A stretch of DNA of 64,000 bases. It comes from Eisenbergiella tayi (GTDB lineage: Bacteria; Bacillota; Clostridia; Lachnospirales; Lachnospiraceae). The notes beneath the pieces were generated by a model. It did no database searches. It was not told the DNA's origin and saw nothing but the letters and a program-made list of their open reading frames with translations. Positions 8,553-18,215 of the stretch are shown one piece after another (the first letter of the stretch is position 1; the number at the start of each line of letters is the position of its first letter). The DNA lies in NCBI RefSeq assembly GCF_001881565.1, contig NZ_MPDJ01000004.1, positions 165,126 to 229,125 of the forward strand, read 5' to 3'. Both the position numbers and the translations under genes were made by a program.

Positions 8553-9905
8553 TTATTCATCCCCAAGAGCCGCGAGAAGGTTCCAGAATTTTTCGCATTC
8601 TTCCCTGGAAACCGGCTTATTATCCAGCAGGCCGGAAAGGCAGAAAGGGACATCTCCGGACGCTTCCCTGTCGCTTTCCGGGAATCCGGTATTGCCGCTA
8701 TACCAATTCCTTTGGAAAGAGGATTTCTGCCATCCGTTTGCCGGTTTGCCGACGAAATGGAATATATTATTCCGGAAGATATGAGATTCTCCTTCCTTGT
8801 GGCAGCAGATCAGAGGACCTTCCTCACTGTTTATAAATAAATTTCCGTAAAGGTGGGCGGGCAGGCCGTAATCATCCTGAATCAGGCAGCGTTTGTCATC
8901 AATGCTGATGTTATAGCGCAGTATTGTTTTTCCGCATTCCCGGTTCCTATTGATTCCCATGCAGTCCAGCCAGAAGCCGCCCTGGTTATCATGCGTATAA
9001 TTGTACTGGAAAATGGTATCACCTGCGGTTCCCCAATCCGTATCAAAGGCTGTCCCGTCATTTTCGAACAGGCGGGTACCTCCCACCTCATTACGCTGAA
9101 TCAGGGCATCCGAGACAGCACATACCCAGATGCCGGCAATCAGCCTGGTATCCTCCAGACTTCCCAGCGCTCCTGCATTCAGGCAGACATTTCCGTCTAT
9201 CAGAGGGGAAATACAGTTGGCTACAATGATTCCGTCGCTTCCGGTTCTTTCAATCCGGTTTCCTCTCACCACCACATGCGTATGATGGATATCGTTGATA
9301 AAATCTTCCTGCTGGTTTACACGAATGCCGCTGGTGAGCACATCATGCACGTAATTGCTGCTGATAATAATATCATGAAGATGGTTCTTATCCGAAGAAC
9401 GTCCGGGCATGGTCACATAAATTCCGGAGTTCCAGTACATACTTTGGTATACATCCCTCGCTCTCCGGTTTTCACCGGCAACACGGCTGATTTCACAGCC
9501 TTCAATCACAATATCCTCTGTAATCCCCTGCGGGCTGCCGCAGATGCATATTCCCTGGCGTACGCTGCGGGTTTCGGCCTCATTTGTCACGGCCAGTTCC
9601 TTTACCCTCCAATGGCTGACGCCTTCCAGCAAAACTGCCGCATAACATCCGTCACCATGTATTTGGGGCATCCCGCCTTCCCCATAGGCTTCCACTGCAA
9701 TGGGCGACCAGGCGCTTCCGTTTCCCTGAAAACGAAGCATGCCGTGCCATTCTCCTCCTCTGCGGAAACGGATGTGGTCCCCCGGCTGAAAAATCAGTTC
9801 ATTTACCTTTTCCAGACTCCTCCAGGCTTCCTCCGGTGTAAAACCGGAACAGGAATCATCTCCTTTTATACTGTCAACATAAAAATATCTACCTTGTTCT
9901 GTCAT
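8553..9905 (-). CDS. Right-handed parallel beta-helix protein, pectate-lyase-like fold
   Basis: A 450-residue cytoplasmic protein (no signal peptide). The opening FYVDSIKGDD and FQPGDHIRFRRGG stretches are typical of the first turns of parallel beta-helix glycan enzymes. Repeated N/D-rich turns follow, such as HDIIISSNYVHDV and NRIERTGSDGI. The family includes polysaccharide lyases, epimerases and some glycosidases; catalytic residues cannot be picked out. It is the last gene of the operon starting with the solute-binding protein at 20983. The start has AAGGAAGAG upstream. A role in intracellular processing of the imported oligosaccharide is inferred from context. Confidence 0.8.
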   Translation of the reverse strand: MTEQGRYFYVDSIKGDDSCSGFTPEEAWRSLEKVNELIFQPGDHIRFRRGGEWHGMLRFQGNGSAWSPIAVEAYGEGGMPQIHGDGCYAAVLLEGVSHWRVKELAVTNEAETRSVRQGICICGSPQGITEDIVIEGCEISRVAGENRRARDVYQSMYWNSGIYVTMPGRSSDKNHLHDIIISSNYVHDVLTSGIRVNQQEDFINDIHHTHVVVRGNRIERTGSDGIIVANCISPLIDGNVCLNAGALGSLEDTRLIAGIWVCAVSDALIQRNEVGGTRLFENDGTAFDTDWGTAGDTIFQYNYTHDNQGGFWLDCMGINRNRECGKTILRYNISIDDKRCLIQDDYGLPAHLYGNLFINSEEGPLICCHKEGESHIFRNNIFHFVGKPANGWQKSSFQRNWYSGNTGFPESDREASGDVPFCLSGLLDNKPVSREECEKFWNLLAALGDE

Positions 9906-9972
9906 AAGCTGCTCTTCCTTTTCTTTCTATATTCCTTCTTCCAACAAGACAAATGTACATGCCTGTATTTAT

Positions 9973-11829
9973 TCAGTTCCACATTTCCGCTTCATCCTTC
10001 AGACGCCTCAAAACTTCCATGCGGAAGGAGCCGGGCCAGGCCACCAGCCACTGGGAAGCGATTCCGATAGAATCCGGCCTTAGGGCATCCGGATCAGCCT
10101 TCCTTCCATGAGTTCCCTGCCTTGTCACCGTATAGCTTTCATCCTGGCTGCCCTTTGGCCTTTGCTTGCCGTCAATGACCAAAGTCCCGTCCGATATATG
10201 CTGACAGCCATTTCTCCAGATTGCCCTGGCTCTTTGCAGCCAACGCTCTTCCCCTGTCTCTTTCCATAAGTAATACAGTTCGGGAACATAGCAGAGGGCA
10301 AAGGGATCAATTCCCTCATGGACGGTGGATACAAGCGTGCCGCCGAAGGAATCATAACCGGTCTGCCCCAGTATGCAGGACGGGCCGAAATGACAGGTAT
10401 GGGTATACTGCCAGGTGGAAAGATACCAGGCGCTGTCCCTGGCCGCCTCCAGCCACACCTTCTCCCCTGTCAGCCGGTAAAGCTCTGTCGACGCTTTCAG
10501 CAGCGGAATCCCGGATTCCTTATCAATAGAGAAAATATCCAGCGCACCGGCTGTGGTAAAACCATGGGTCTTTAATTCTTCCAGATATATTTTGGTTCCT
10601 TTTATGGCTGCTTTTAAGTAGCTCTCATCCCCGGACTGCCGATAGCCTTCCAGCAGAGGCAGCACCAGGAATGCACCGACGGTACCCTCCCTTATGGCAA
10701 CGCTGCCGTCCTCATGCCAGCATTTTGCAAACCGGCCGTTCCCGTCCTGTATCCTGACGGCGAAATCACAGATCTGATAAGCGGCCTGAAGATATTTTCC
10801 GCCGTTACTTCCAAGCTTTTCAGAAAGCTGGGCGGCTTCGAAATAGGCAAGGCCTGCCGTTCCCAAATCGCAGGCCTCCAGATATCTGTCCTGTCCCGGA
10901 TCATAATAACTGGCAACCACTCCAACCGGCAGCGTGGCTTTCTCCAGCCAGCTGTCCAATACCCCGAATCCCATTGTCTCCGCTTCCTTATCACCGGAAT
11001 GAAGCGCCTCACATAACAGGGCATTTGCCAGCATCCCGTTCTGGCCGCACCAGCCGATCTCGTATTTATTCGCCTCCCGTTTTTTCCATGCATTTCCCTC
11101 CCAAGCCAATCCGATATTAAAGCCGCAGAAGCCATCCTCTTCCTCCGTGTAGAGTGTCTTTGCATAGGCAATGCCTGCTTCCCAGACCTCTTCCTGAGAA
11201 AGAGGAAGCGGCCGCTCCCTGTCGTTCAGCTTCCATGCGGCATCCAAAGCCCTGCGATAACCGAATTTGGCTTTTCCGTTTTCCTCCAGTACTATATAGG
11301 AAATAAAGGTATCCTTCGGTTCCATGCTGCCATGCCATGCTTCACCCAGCCTGTACAGGTACAAGGCTTTCGGGCTTTCCGTCTCCGGCCAGCAGATACG
11401 GTGCACTTCTTCCCCATTGTCTTCAAATAGCTGGCAGCTGTTGCCGCCGTTTTCTTCTCCGAAGAAAGCGACGCTGATCAAATTTCCTTCCAGCTCCTTC
11501 TCCGAATAGGTCATAGCCGCCACAGACGCCCTGTGCCATCCGTACTGCCAGGGTTCCCCATGATACCGGTCTAGTGTATACTCACAAAAGGTTCCCCATC
11601 CGTTGCCGTTATAATTGACTCCCGGAATCATGGTAAAATCCGGAGAATATGCCGCACGCAGCTCCATAACCATGCGTACCGCAGGACGGCATTTCCTTTT
11701 CCAGCAGAATACACCGGTTTCTATTTCTTCAAAACTGTCCTCACAGCCTTCCGCCCCTATGGCCCTTGCCAATTGCAGCCCGTCTTTATAAAAACAGGTA
11801 TCCAATCCTTTTTTCTTCCATTGAATCAT
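9973..11829 (-). CDS. Six-hairpin (alpha/alpha barrel) glycosidase-like protein, paralogue A
   Basis: A 618-residue soluble protein. An N-terminal beta-rich part (to about residue 210) is followed by an alpha-helical barrel with repeated features such as YEIGWCGQNG, ACDLGTAGLAYFEAAQ and GTVGAFLVLPLLEGY, as in six-hairpin glycosidases. It shares these motifs and the same overall plan with the gene immediately upstream, so the two are tandem duplicates. The ATG at 11829 has GGGGGAAAG upstream. A longer reading from 11880 would overlap the upstream gene and lacks a site. The specific GH family was not recognised; the catalytic role is inferred from fold and operon. Confidence 0.7.
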   Translation of the reverse strand: MIQWKKKGLDTCFYKDGLQLARAIGAEGCEDSFEEIETGVFCWKRKCRPAVRMVMELRAAYSPDFTMIPGVNYNGNGWGTFCEYTLDRYHGEPWQYGWHRASVAAMTYSEKELEGNLISVAFFGEENGGNSCQLFEDNGEEVHRICWPETESPKALYLYRLGEAWHGSMEPKDTFISYIVLEENGKAKFGYRRALDAAWKLNDRERPLPLSQEEVWEAGIAYAKTLYTEEEDGFCGFNIGLAWEGNAWKKREANKYEIGWCGQNGMLANALLCEALHSGDKEAETMGFGVLDSWLEKATLPVGVVASYYDPGQDRYLEACDLGTAGLAYFEAAQLSEKLGSNGGKYLQAAYQICDFAVRIQDGNGRFAKCWHEDGSVAIREGTVGAFLVLPLLEGYRQSGDESYLKAAIKGTKIYLEELKTHGFTTAGALDIFSIDKESGIPLLKASTELYRLTGEKVWLEAARDSAWYLSTWQYTHTCHFGPSCILGQTGYDSFGGTLVSTVHEGIDPFALCYVPELYYLWKETGEERWLQRARAIWRNGCQHISDGTLVIDGKQRPKGSQDESYTVTRQGTHGRKADPDALRPDSIGIASQWLVAWPGSFRMEVLRRLKDEAEMWN

Positions 11830-11843
11830 TACACTTTCCCCCA

Positions 11844-13682
11844 TTAAAATAAGCCATCCAGTAAATTCCAGTTGCCGCATTTTCTAAGTACTTCCAGCCG
11901 GAATGCACAGGGCCATGCAACGAGCCATTGAGTCACACTGAAAATACTGCCCCAGCTGCCATTCTCACAATCCGTTTTGTAATTACCCCACCGTGTGTGA
12001 AGAATCCCTTCATCACAGCTTCCCGCCGGCCTGGGTCCTGCCTGCATCAGCTGCATTGTCCCATCTGAAATCCCCTGAACCCCGTTTCTCCATATGGCAA
12101 GGGCTCTCTGCTTCCATTCCTCCCTGCCGGTTCGTTCAGAAAGTTCAAGCAAATCCGGCACATAACAGAGCGCAAAGGGATCCAGGTGATGGTGGGAGGT
12201 GGAAACCGCCGTTCCTCCGAAGGTATCATATCCCATTTTTCCGAGCACCGTATCCGCAAGATATTTCACTGTCTGATGCCACTGCCAAGCAGACAGATAC
12301 CAGGCCGCTTCCTCCGCCATCTCCAGATATTTATCAAAACCGGTTGCCCTGTACATAAGCAGCCCGCCTTTTAAAAGAGGAATCACCGACTCTTTATCGA
12401 TACAGCAGGTATCCAGCGCCCCGCTTGTTCCATAACCGTTATTGGCGAATTCCCTGTAATAGTAAGAATAAGCCCTCACAGCGGCAATACTATATCTGTC
12501 CTCACCGGTACGCAGAAAGGCTTCCGCCAAAGGCAGGATTAAAAAGGCTCCGGCCGTCCCCTTCAGCTCATGGGGGGAACCGTCTCTGTTCCAGCTCATG
12601 CCGATACCGCCGTCCAGACGCTGTCTGGACATGGCGAATTCACAGATTTCAAAAGCGGCATCCAGCCAGTTCTTTTTATCCAGTCCCATTCTTTTCGCCT
12701 GATCATACGCTTCAAAAAACTGCTGCCCCGCCGTTCCCAGATTACAGGCATCGATAAGGGAATCCTCCGGATCATACCGCGTAAGGAGCAGCCCTTCTTT
12801 GCTTCTTGCTTTTTCCACCCAGCTGTCCAGGACTGCAGTCCCATATCGAAGGGATTCCTCCCTGCCGTTCATCTGATAATCGTATAAAAGCGAGAGCGCT
12901 AAAGAAGCATTCTGTCCGCACCATCCAATTTCATATTTAAAGTCGGGCCGTTTCACCCATTCCTTTCCATTCCAGGTAAACCCAATGCTGAAAGCGCGAA
13001 GCCCGTCCTCCTCTTCCGTATATAATAAACGAGCATAATCCGAACTGAGCTTCCAGACCTCCTCTGTTTTCCGCACAGGCTTTTTCGCTGCATACTCCTG
13101 TTTCCATGCTGTATGAAGCATTTTCTTTGCCGCATCTTTTCCCTCACCTATGCATATCCACGCGTTAAAGGAAGCAGAAGGTTCCATTATTCCTCTGAAA
13201 GCCGGTCCCCAGCAATCGGAATAAAGCACCTGCGGCCCTTCTTCCTCCGGCCACAGGACACGGTGATGCATATGACCTTCCGCTGATTTCTGCATACTCC
13301 CGGAACAGGAGCCTGTGCCGAACAGCGCAGTTCCCAGTTTTTCATTCCAGGAACAGGTCGCTCCGGGTACCGCACAGCGATGAAAGGCATAGGAATAGGC
13401 CGCTCCATCTTTTTCCAGTCCCTTGTACTCGTGATCTTTTCCCCATGGGTTTCCGTCATAGGAAACTGCCGGGACCATAGTGTGTTCCGGCACGAACAGC
13501 GTTTCAGCCTCCATACACATGGAAACCACCGGCTCCTCCGTCGTCCTGTGCCATAAAAATACGCCCTCTTCTTTTTCTTCGAAGGTATCCGTCATTCCTT
13601 CCGGAGTCACAATTAACAGCGCCTCTTCTCCATTCAGCCGGAATAAGGTCTTATTCCCTTTGCTTTCCCACATAATACACAT
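11844..13682 (-). CDS. Six-hairpin (alpha/alpha barrel) glycosidase-like protein, paralogue B
   Basis: A 612-residue paralogue of the next gene, with matching blocks: HTMVPAVSYDGNPWG near the N-terminus, YEIGWCGQN, ACNLGTAGQQFFEAY, GTAGAFLILPLAEAF and TQWLVAWPCAFRLEVLRK at the C-terminus. It has no signal peptide, so it acts in the cytoplasm on imported sugar. It lies 26 bp downstream of the YesN-like regulator and 14 bp upstream of paralogue A. The start carries a GGGAGG-type site. Duplicated but diverged copies in one operon may split the work on two linkages; this is inference. Confidence 0.7.
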   Translation of the reverse strand: MCIMWESKGNKTLFRLNGEEALLIVTPEGMTDTFEEKEEGVFLWHRTTEEPVVSMCMEAETLFVPEHTMVPAVSYDGNPWGKDHEYKGLEKDGAAYSYAFHRCAVPGATCSWNEKLGTALFGTGSCSGSMQKSAEGHMHHRVLWPEEEGPQVLYSDCWGPAFRGIMEPSASFNAWICIGEGKDAAKKMLHTAWKQEYAAKKPVRKTEEVWKLSSDYARLLYTEEEDGLRAFSIGFTWNGKEWVKRPDFKYEIGWCGQNASLALSLLYDYQMNGREESLRYGTAVLDSWVEKARSKEGLLLTRYDPEDSLIDACNLGTAGQQFFEAYDQAKRMGLDKKNWLDAAFEICEFAMSRQRLDGGIGMSWNRDGSPHELKGTAGAFLILPLAEAFLRTGEDRYSIAAVRAYSYYYREFANNGYGTSGALDTCCIDKESVIPLLKGGLLMYRATGFDKYLEMAEEAAWYLSAWQWHQTVKYLADTVLGKMGYDTFGGTAVSTSHHHLDPFALCYVPDLLELSERTGREEWKQRALAIWRNGVQGISDGTMQLMQAGPRPAGSCDEGILHTRWGNYKTDCENGSWGSIFSVTQWLVAWPCAFRLEVLRKCGNWNLLDGLF

Positions 13683-13708
13683 GATCCTTCATCCTCCCTT
13701 TCTGTCTT

Positions 13709-15508
13709 TTACCGGCAGCATTCCTGTTCGCCGCCTTGGTAAGATAATCCCTCCATCATCTGGTTTCTGTATTCCTGAGGCGTCATTCCCGTATTCTTTT
13801 TAAAAAAATGAGTGAAATATGACGCTGTATTCAGCCCTGTCTGTTCCGCAATGCTTTGTGTTCTCAGGCAGGGATCCGCCAGAAGCTCCCTGGCCAAATC
13901 CAGCCTTCTGGCTGTGATATACTGCCCCAGCGACAGGTTTGTTACCTTTTTATACAGCCTGGACAGATAGGAAGGATGCAGCCCCACCACTTCCCCTATC
14001 ACAGTCATGGACAAATCCTCCGACAGATGCTCCATAATATACGCATTCACCTTATGTACTATATAATGATCGGAATTTTCATGAACCGCCTCCCTGCATC
14101 GGAAGTACTCATCCGCCAGCCCTTCCAGGCAGCGGCAGGCATCCAGGAAGCCTCTGTGCGCGCTGTAATTCGCTATCTGTCCCAGATTACGGTGGGTAAG
14201 CAGCATGCTTTCCTCAGGCAGATAATTCAATATCGCCTGAAGAAGCAAAGATGCAAAGGTGGTATACACCGCTATCTGTGCCGCAGGATTTTCTTCCGGC
14301 GTATTTTGCTTAACCTCTTCCATAATAAGCCTGAAATCCGCGGCATTTCCATAGCTTAAGCTTTCCGACAGCTTTTCCACATTAAAACGGCCCATGACAG
14401 GACCTTCCTCCCGCCATGTATAGTCAGACAGGGCCGCATCCTTTCCGCAGAGGATAATTTCCCCTTCTCCGGTCAGTTCAAACCGTTTTCTCCCCAATAC
14501 GGAAAAAGCATCCGTCAGCCCTTCCAAATCCGTCTGTTCTTCATAAAGATATATCTGCGGCGCTTTCAGCCCCATACGTTCACACATGGACAGCGCGATC
14601 TCCAAAAATCCCTTCAGCCTCTGGGGTCTGTTGTCCTCCGACTGGGCAAGCATCAGAAAAAGATGGGTGGAGACTGATGCAGAATACGCATGAAAAGCAT
14701 ATTTCAGGCTCTCCATGATGACAGACTGAATCCGGCTCATCGTGACTGCATTCCAGACATTGCCGCAAGATATTTCCTCTTCGGACAGCTGCTGAGGGTT
14801 TTCCACCGGCGGCAATGCTGCCGGTTCACACTCCATTTTCTGAACATTTTCTATCGGCGGCATGGATATCGCTGCTATCAGAAAACTCTCATCCATAGAA
14901 AGCTCCATGCCGGATGCCTGGATTTTCTGGTACAGGGAGTTCTTCTTCTTTTCCGTCCATTTTTCCGTAGTAATCATCTGCTTCAGTATATCCTGCTGCA
15001 GAAGCGGCGCCGCTTCCTGCCAGGAAGCGCTCATTTTCAGATACCTGCTTTTTTCCTCATATTCCCGCTCCAGCCTGTCGTAGGCCTTATCGATTATTTC
15101 TTCAATGGCCCTGTCCCCATCCAGCTTCAGCACATATCCTATCGTCCTGCTGCTCACGGCCTGTCTTGCATATTCAAATTCACTATGCCCTGTAAGAAAT
15201 ACCGTAAGACAGTCCGGCCATTCTTTTTCCACGATCCTGACAAGAGAAAGCCCGTCCATACCGGGCATACGGATATCCGTCATCAGTAGATCCACGCGGA
15301 TGCTTTTAAACTGCTCTAATGCTTCATCCGCAGAAGCCGCCTGGTAAATAAGGAATTTCCTGCCATACCGCTTCACCAGCATATGATAAAGACTTTCCAG
15401 GATCAGAGGTTCGTCATCCACAATCAGAAGATTATACCAGGGCTTTCCCCCACGTTCCCTGTCACCCTCCGGCCCTGCCTCCGCCCGGCTGCATTTTATA
15501 CTATCCAT
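13709..15508 (-). CDS. yesN: YesN-like response regulator with AraC-type DNA-binding domain
   Basis: A 599-residue regulator. A receiver domain lies near the N-terminus (acidic pair in LLIVDDEP, phospho-acceptor in MTDIRMPGMDG). A roughly 350-residue middle region follows, and a C-terminal AraC double helix-turn-helix (SMTVIGEVVGLHPSYLSRL and TQSIAEQTGLNTASYFTHF). Its ATG at 15508 overlaps the kinase stop codon by 8 bp (ATGGATAG) and has GGGAGAAGGA upstream, indicating translational coupling. It presumably activates its own operon when the transported glycan is sensed. Confidence 0.93.
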   Translation of the reverse strand: MDSIKCSRAEAGPEGDRERGGKPWYNLLIVDDEPLILESLYHMLVKRYGRKFLIYQAASADEALEQFKSIRVDLLMTDIRMPGMDGLSLVRIVEKEWPDCLTVFLTGHSEFEYARQAVSSRTIGYVLKLDGDRAIEEIIDKAYDRLEREYEEKSRYLKMSASWQEAAPLLQQDILKQMITTEKWTEKKKNSLYQKIQASGMELSMDESFLIAAISMPPIENVQKMECEPAALPPVENPQQLSEEEISCGNVWNAVTMSRIQSVIMESLKYAFHAYSASVSTHLFLMLAQSEDNRPQRLKGFLEIALSMCERMGLKAPQIYLYEEQTDLEGLTDAFSVLGRKRFELTGEGEIILCGKDAALSDYTWREEGPVMGRFNVEKLSESLSYGNAADFRLIMEEVKQNTPEENPAAQIAVYTTFASLLLQAILNYLPEESMLLTHRNLGQIANYSAHRGFLDACRCLEGLADEYFRCREAVHENSDHYIVHKVNAYIMEHLSEDLSMTVIGEVVGLHPSYLSRLYKKVTNLSLGQYITARRLDLARELLADPCLRTQSIAEQTGLNTASYFTHFFKKNTGMTPQEYRNQMMEGLSYQGGEQECCR

Positions 15509-17243
15509 GATTCTGTCCTTCTCCCAAAAGTATACGGGCTGTAACCCGGAATCCGCCTTCCTCCCTGTTTTCAAAGGTCAGGCCGCTCCCCTCCCCATAA
15601 TGAAGCTTCAACCGGATATTCGTGTTGGAAATGGCATGGATTTCTTCCGTTTCAATCGTTCCTTCTTCCATTTTCCGACATACCCCGATCAGTTCTTCCT
15701 CCGACATTCCCGGCCCGTTATCTTCCACTGTAAAACTGAAAATTCCGGATTCATAACACATGGAAATCCATATTTGTCCATCCCGCATACAATCCTTCAT
15801 CCCGTGCTCATATGCATTTTCCACCAGAGGCTGTAAAATCAGCGGCATAATATCCATATCCTTTACCTCCTCCGGCGTATCCCCCAGAAATGCCCGGATC
15901 CGCTCTCCGAACCGGGTTTCCTGTATGGCCAGATAATTCTCTATGTGGCTGATCTCCTGTCTCACCTTTACCATGGAATTTCCCACCCGGGTAATATACT
16001 GATAATATTTCCCCAGATGTTCGGCATACTCGGCCATCGTTTCGTTTTCATCCATCCGCGCCATCCGGTAAATCAGGAAAATGCTGTTATACAGAAAATG
16101 CGGCTGTATCTGGTACTGTAACTGCCTCAGTTCCGCGATATGTACCCTGTACTTAGAATCCAGATTTTCCCGGATAAGGCTTTCCGTCTTTTTTACGATT
16201 TTATTATACCGGTGGTATATCACAGTCAGCTCATCCCTGTCATCCCGATCCTGCTCTTCTATCAAAAAGCTTTCCTTATCCTGAAAATCCTCCATAGCCT
16301 GCATAATTTTATCCAGCGGCTTTGCAAAGGATTTTCTCGCATACCAGGCATAGCTCACAATCAGAACAAGTGCAAGCACAGTCAGTGCAATATTAAATAT
16401 CCCGAAAAAATCCAGCGGCTCTTCGAGAATCCTGTCCGGATAGCAGTAAACCAGCCAGACACCCAGCTTTGGAAACAGGCATCCGGAAGCGAAACCATCC
16501 TCCGATACATGGATCATTTCCTCGTCTTCCGCCTCTGTCAGCTGCTTTCTGACCGCATTTAAAACCGGTGTTTCCGCCACATCTTCCATGAGCTTTTTCC
16601 CGGATCCCGCCAATACCCTTCCTTCTTCCGCGTCCATAAGAAAAAGAATCCCCTCGTCTTCACCCAGCATTTCCGACAGCGTATCCTGCAGCGTATAGGG
16701 GGTGATGGTGGTACGGATATAATAATGGGGCAGTTTATCTTCCCGCGGACTTCCATAAAAGGGAAAATAAACAGTCAGACAGATATCTCCCTCTTCCGTA
16801 AGATAAAACTGCTCATATCCTTCAAATATATCCTCTTCATACTCATCCAGAATGGGGGCATCCGCACTGACTACCATTCTTCGTTCCGGGAAATATGTGT
16901 TTATCGAGGCCGCGATTCCATGAAGCACCTTGATATTGAGAAGCCGGTAGGAAAACTGCTTAATGGCTTCATTTCTCTGATAGCTGCTCATGCTGTCCCA
17001 CATCACATGAAGCTTCAGAAGGTTGCTGTCATCCGTCAGGCTGCTTTGGGTGAGCAGAAGGCTTGTCACTTCCTGCTCCAGCTGTTCTTCCCAAAAACGG
17101 ACCTTGGAATCCAGAGTATCCTGTATCTGATTTGCCAGCACCCTGCGGCTGTATAGGTTGCTGAAGAGACCGATTCCATAAAAACAAAAACATACCAGGG
17201 TAATGGAAATCAACATCTTTCTGAATGTTTTCGATTTAAACAT
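15501..17243 (-). CDS. yesM: YesM-like sensor histidine kinase
   Basis: A 580-residue membrane kinase. It has an N-terminal membrane helix, an extracellular sensor of about 250 residues, a second membrane helix (about 285-305) and a HAMP-like linker. The His_kinase motif QIQPHFLYNSIF lies near residue 380, followed by a HATPase domain with QPLVENAYEHGM and VEDNGPGMS. This is the standard LytS/YesM family layout for sensing extracellular sugars or their binding protein. The ATG at 17243 has GGGGAGG eight bases upstream. It lies between the transporter permeases and its partner regulator. Confidence 0.93.
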   Translation of the reverse strand: MFKSKTFRKMLISITLVCFCFYGIGLFSNLYSRRVLANQIQDTLDSKVRFWEEQLEQEVTSLLLTQSSLTDDSNLLKLHVMWDSMSSYQRNEAIKQFSYRLLNIKVLHGIAASINTYFPERRMVVSADAPILDEYEEDIFEGYEQFYLTEEGDICLTVYFPFYGSPREDKLPHYYIRTTITPYTLQDTLSEMLGEDEGILFLMDAEEGRVLAGSGKKLMEDVAETPVLNAVRKQLTEAEDEEMIHVSEDGFASGCLFPKLGVWLVYCYPDRILEEPLDFFGIFNIALTVLALVLIVSYAWYARKSFAKPLDKIMQAMEDFQDKESFLIEEQDRDDRDELTVIYHRYNKIVKKTESLIRENLDSKYRVHIAELRQLQYQIQPHFLYNSIFLIYRMARMDENETMAEYAEHLGKYYQYITRVGNSMVKVRQEISHIENYLAIQETRFGERIRAFLGDTPEEVKDMDIMPLILQPLVENAYEHGMKDCMRDGQIWISMCYESGIFSFTVEDNGPGMSEEELIGVCRKMEEGTIETEEIHAISNTNIRLKLHYGEGSGLTFENREEGGFRVTARILLGEGQNHG

Positions 17244-17275
17244 CTCCACGGCCTCCCCATGCATTTTTTACTATT

Positions 17276-18190
17276 CTATCCCTTTACGGATCCCATTACC
17301 ATACCTTTTACAAAATACCTCTGTAAAAAAGGATAGGCAGCCACAATAGGCAGGGTGGACAGGAAAATCTGCGCGCACTTCACCGTTCTGTCTGAAACCA
17401 GTGCCATGGTCTGCCAGTCTGTGGTACTGTTTACAGAGGTGTCCCCCTGTATGATTATTGTCTGCAGATAGCTCTGCAGAGGATACTGGGTTGGCTTATT
17501 CATCAGGATAATCCCGTCAAACCAGGAATTCCAATGATAAACCAGGGCGAACAGACAAATCGTGGCTATACTGGCCTTGGAAAGAGGAATATAAATCCTC
17601 GCCAGGATATTCCAATGATTCGCACCGTCCATAAATGCTGCCTCCTCCAGTTCCTCCGGAATTGCCCGGAAAAAGTTCAGCATCAGCACCACGCTGAATA
17701 CCGGAACCGCTCCGGGAAGTACCAGCGCCCATATGGTTCCCAGCAGATGTACACTTTTTATTGTCATATACCAGGGAATCAGCCCCGCATTGATCAGCAT
17801 GGTGATAAAAAAGAACCAGGTATATCCCGTCCGCATCCGCAGCTTGCTGTTATCCTTTGACAGCGGATAGGCCGTAAGAACACACATCAGCACATTCAGG
17901 GAAACACCGAGGAGACAGCGTAGAATTGTCACTCCCAGCGATTTCCAGAATGCCGCCCTCTTTGCCACATATTCATAGGATTTCAGTGTGAATTCCACCG
18001 GCACCAGCTTCACAAGACCTGCCGTAGCCGCGGCATTGGAGCTTAAGGAAACTGCCAGGATATTGATTAACGGCAGAATACAGATCAACGCCAGAAAAAC
18101 CAGTATAAGGGTATTTACTATGGTAAAAATCCGGGAGCCAACGGATTCCCTGACCGTGACCGCCCCTGTTTTCTTCTTGTTTTGTTTCAT
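17276..18190 (-). CDS. Carbohydrate ABC transporter permease, LplC/MalG type
   Basis: A 304-residue inner-membrane subunit with six predicted helices. The cytoplasmic EAA loop EELEEAAFMDGANHW couples to the ATPase, which, as usual for CUT1 systems, is not encoded here. The C-terminus YFVKGMVMGSVKG is typical of the LplC branch. It has GGGAGGT upstream of the ATG. It follows the other permease by 25 bp. Confidence 0.92.
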   Translation of the reverse strand: MKQNKKKTGAVTVRESVGSRIFTIVNTLILVFLALICILPLINILAVSLSSNAAATAGLVKLVPVEFTLKSYEYVAKRAAFWKSLGVTILRCLLGVSLNVLMCVLTAYPLSKDNSKLRMRTGYTWFFFITMLINAGLIPWYMTIKSVHLLGTIWALVLPGAVPVFSVVLMLNFFRAIPEELEEAAFMDGANHWNILARIYIPLSKASIATICLFALVYHWNSWFDGIILMNKPTQYPLQSYLQTIIIQGDTSVNSTTDWQTMALVSDRTVKCAQIFLSTLPIVAAYPFLQRYFVKGMVMGSVKG

Positions 18191-18215
18191 CTTGGTCTAC
18201 CTCCCGTTTTCACTG

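Noticed and set aside
8853..10070. A 405-residue plus-strand frame across the beta-helix gene and beyond
   Set aside because: It is the complement of a well-supported gene and lacks a start site and recognisable domains.
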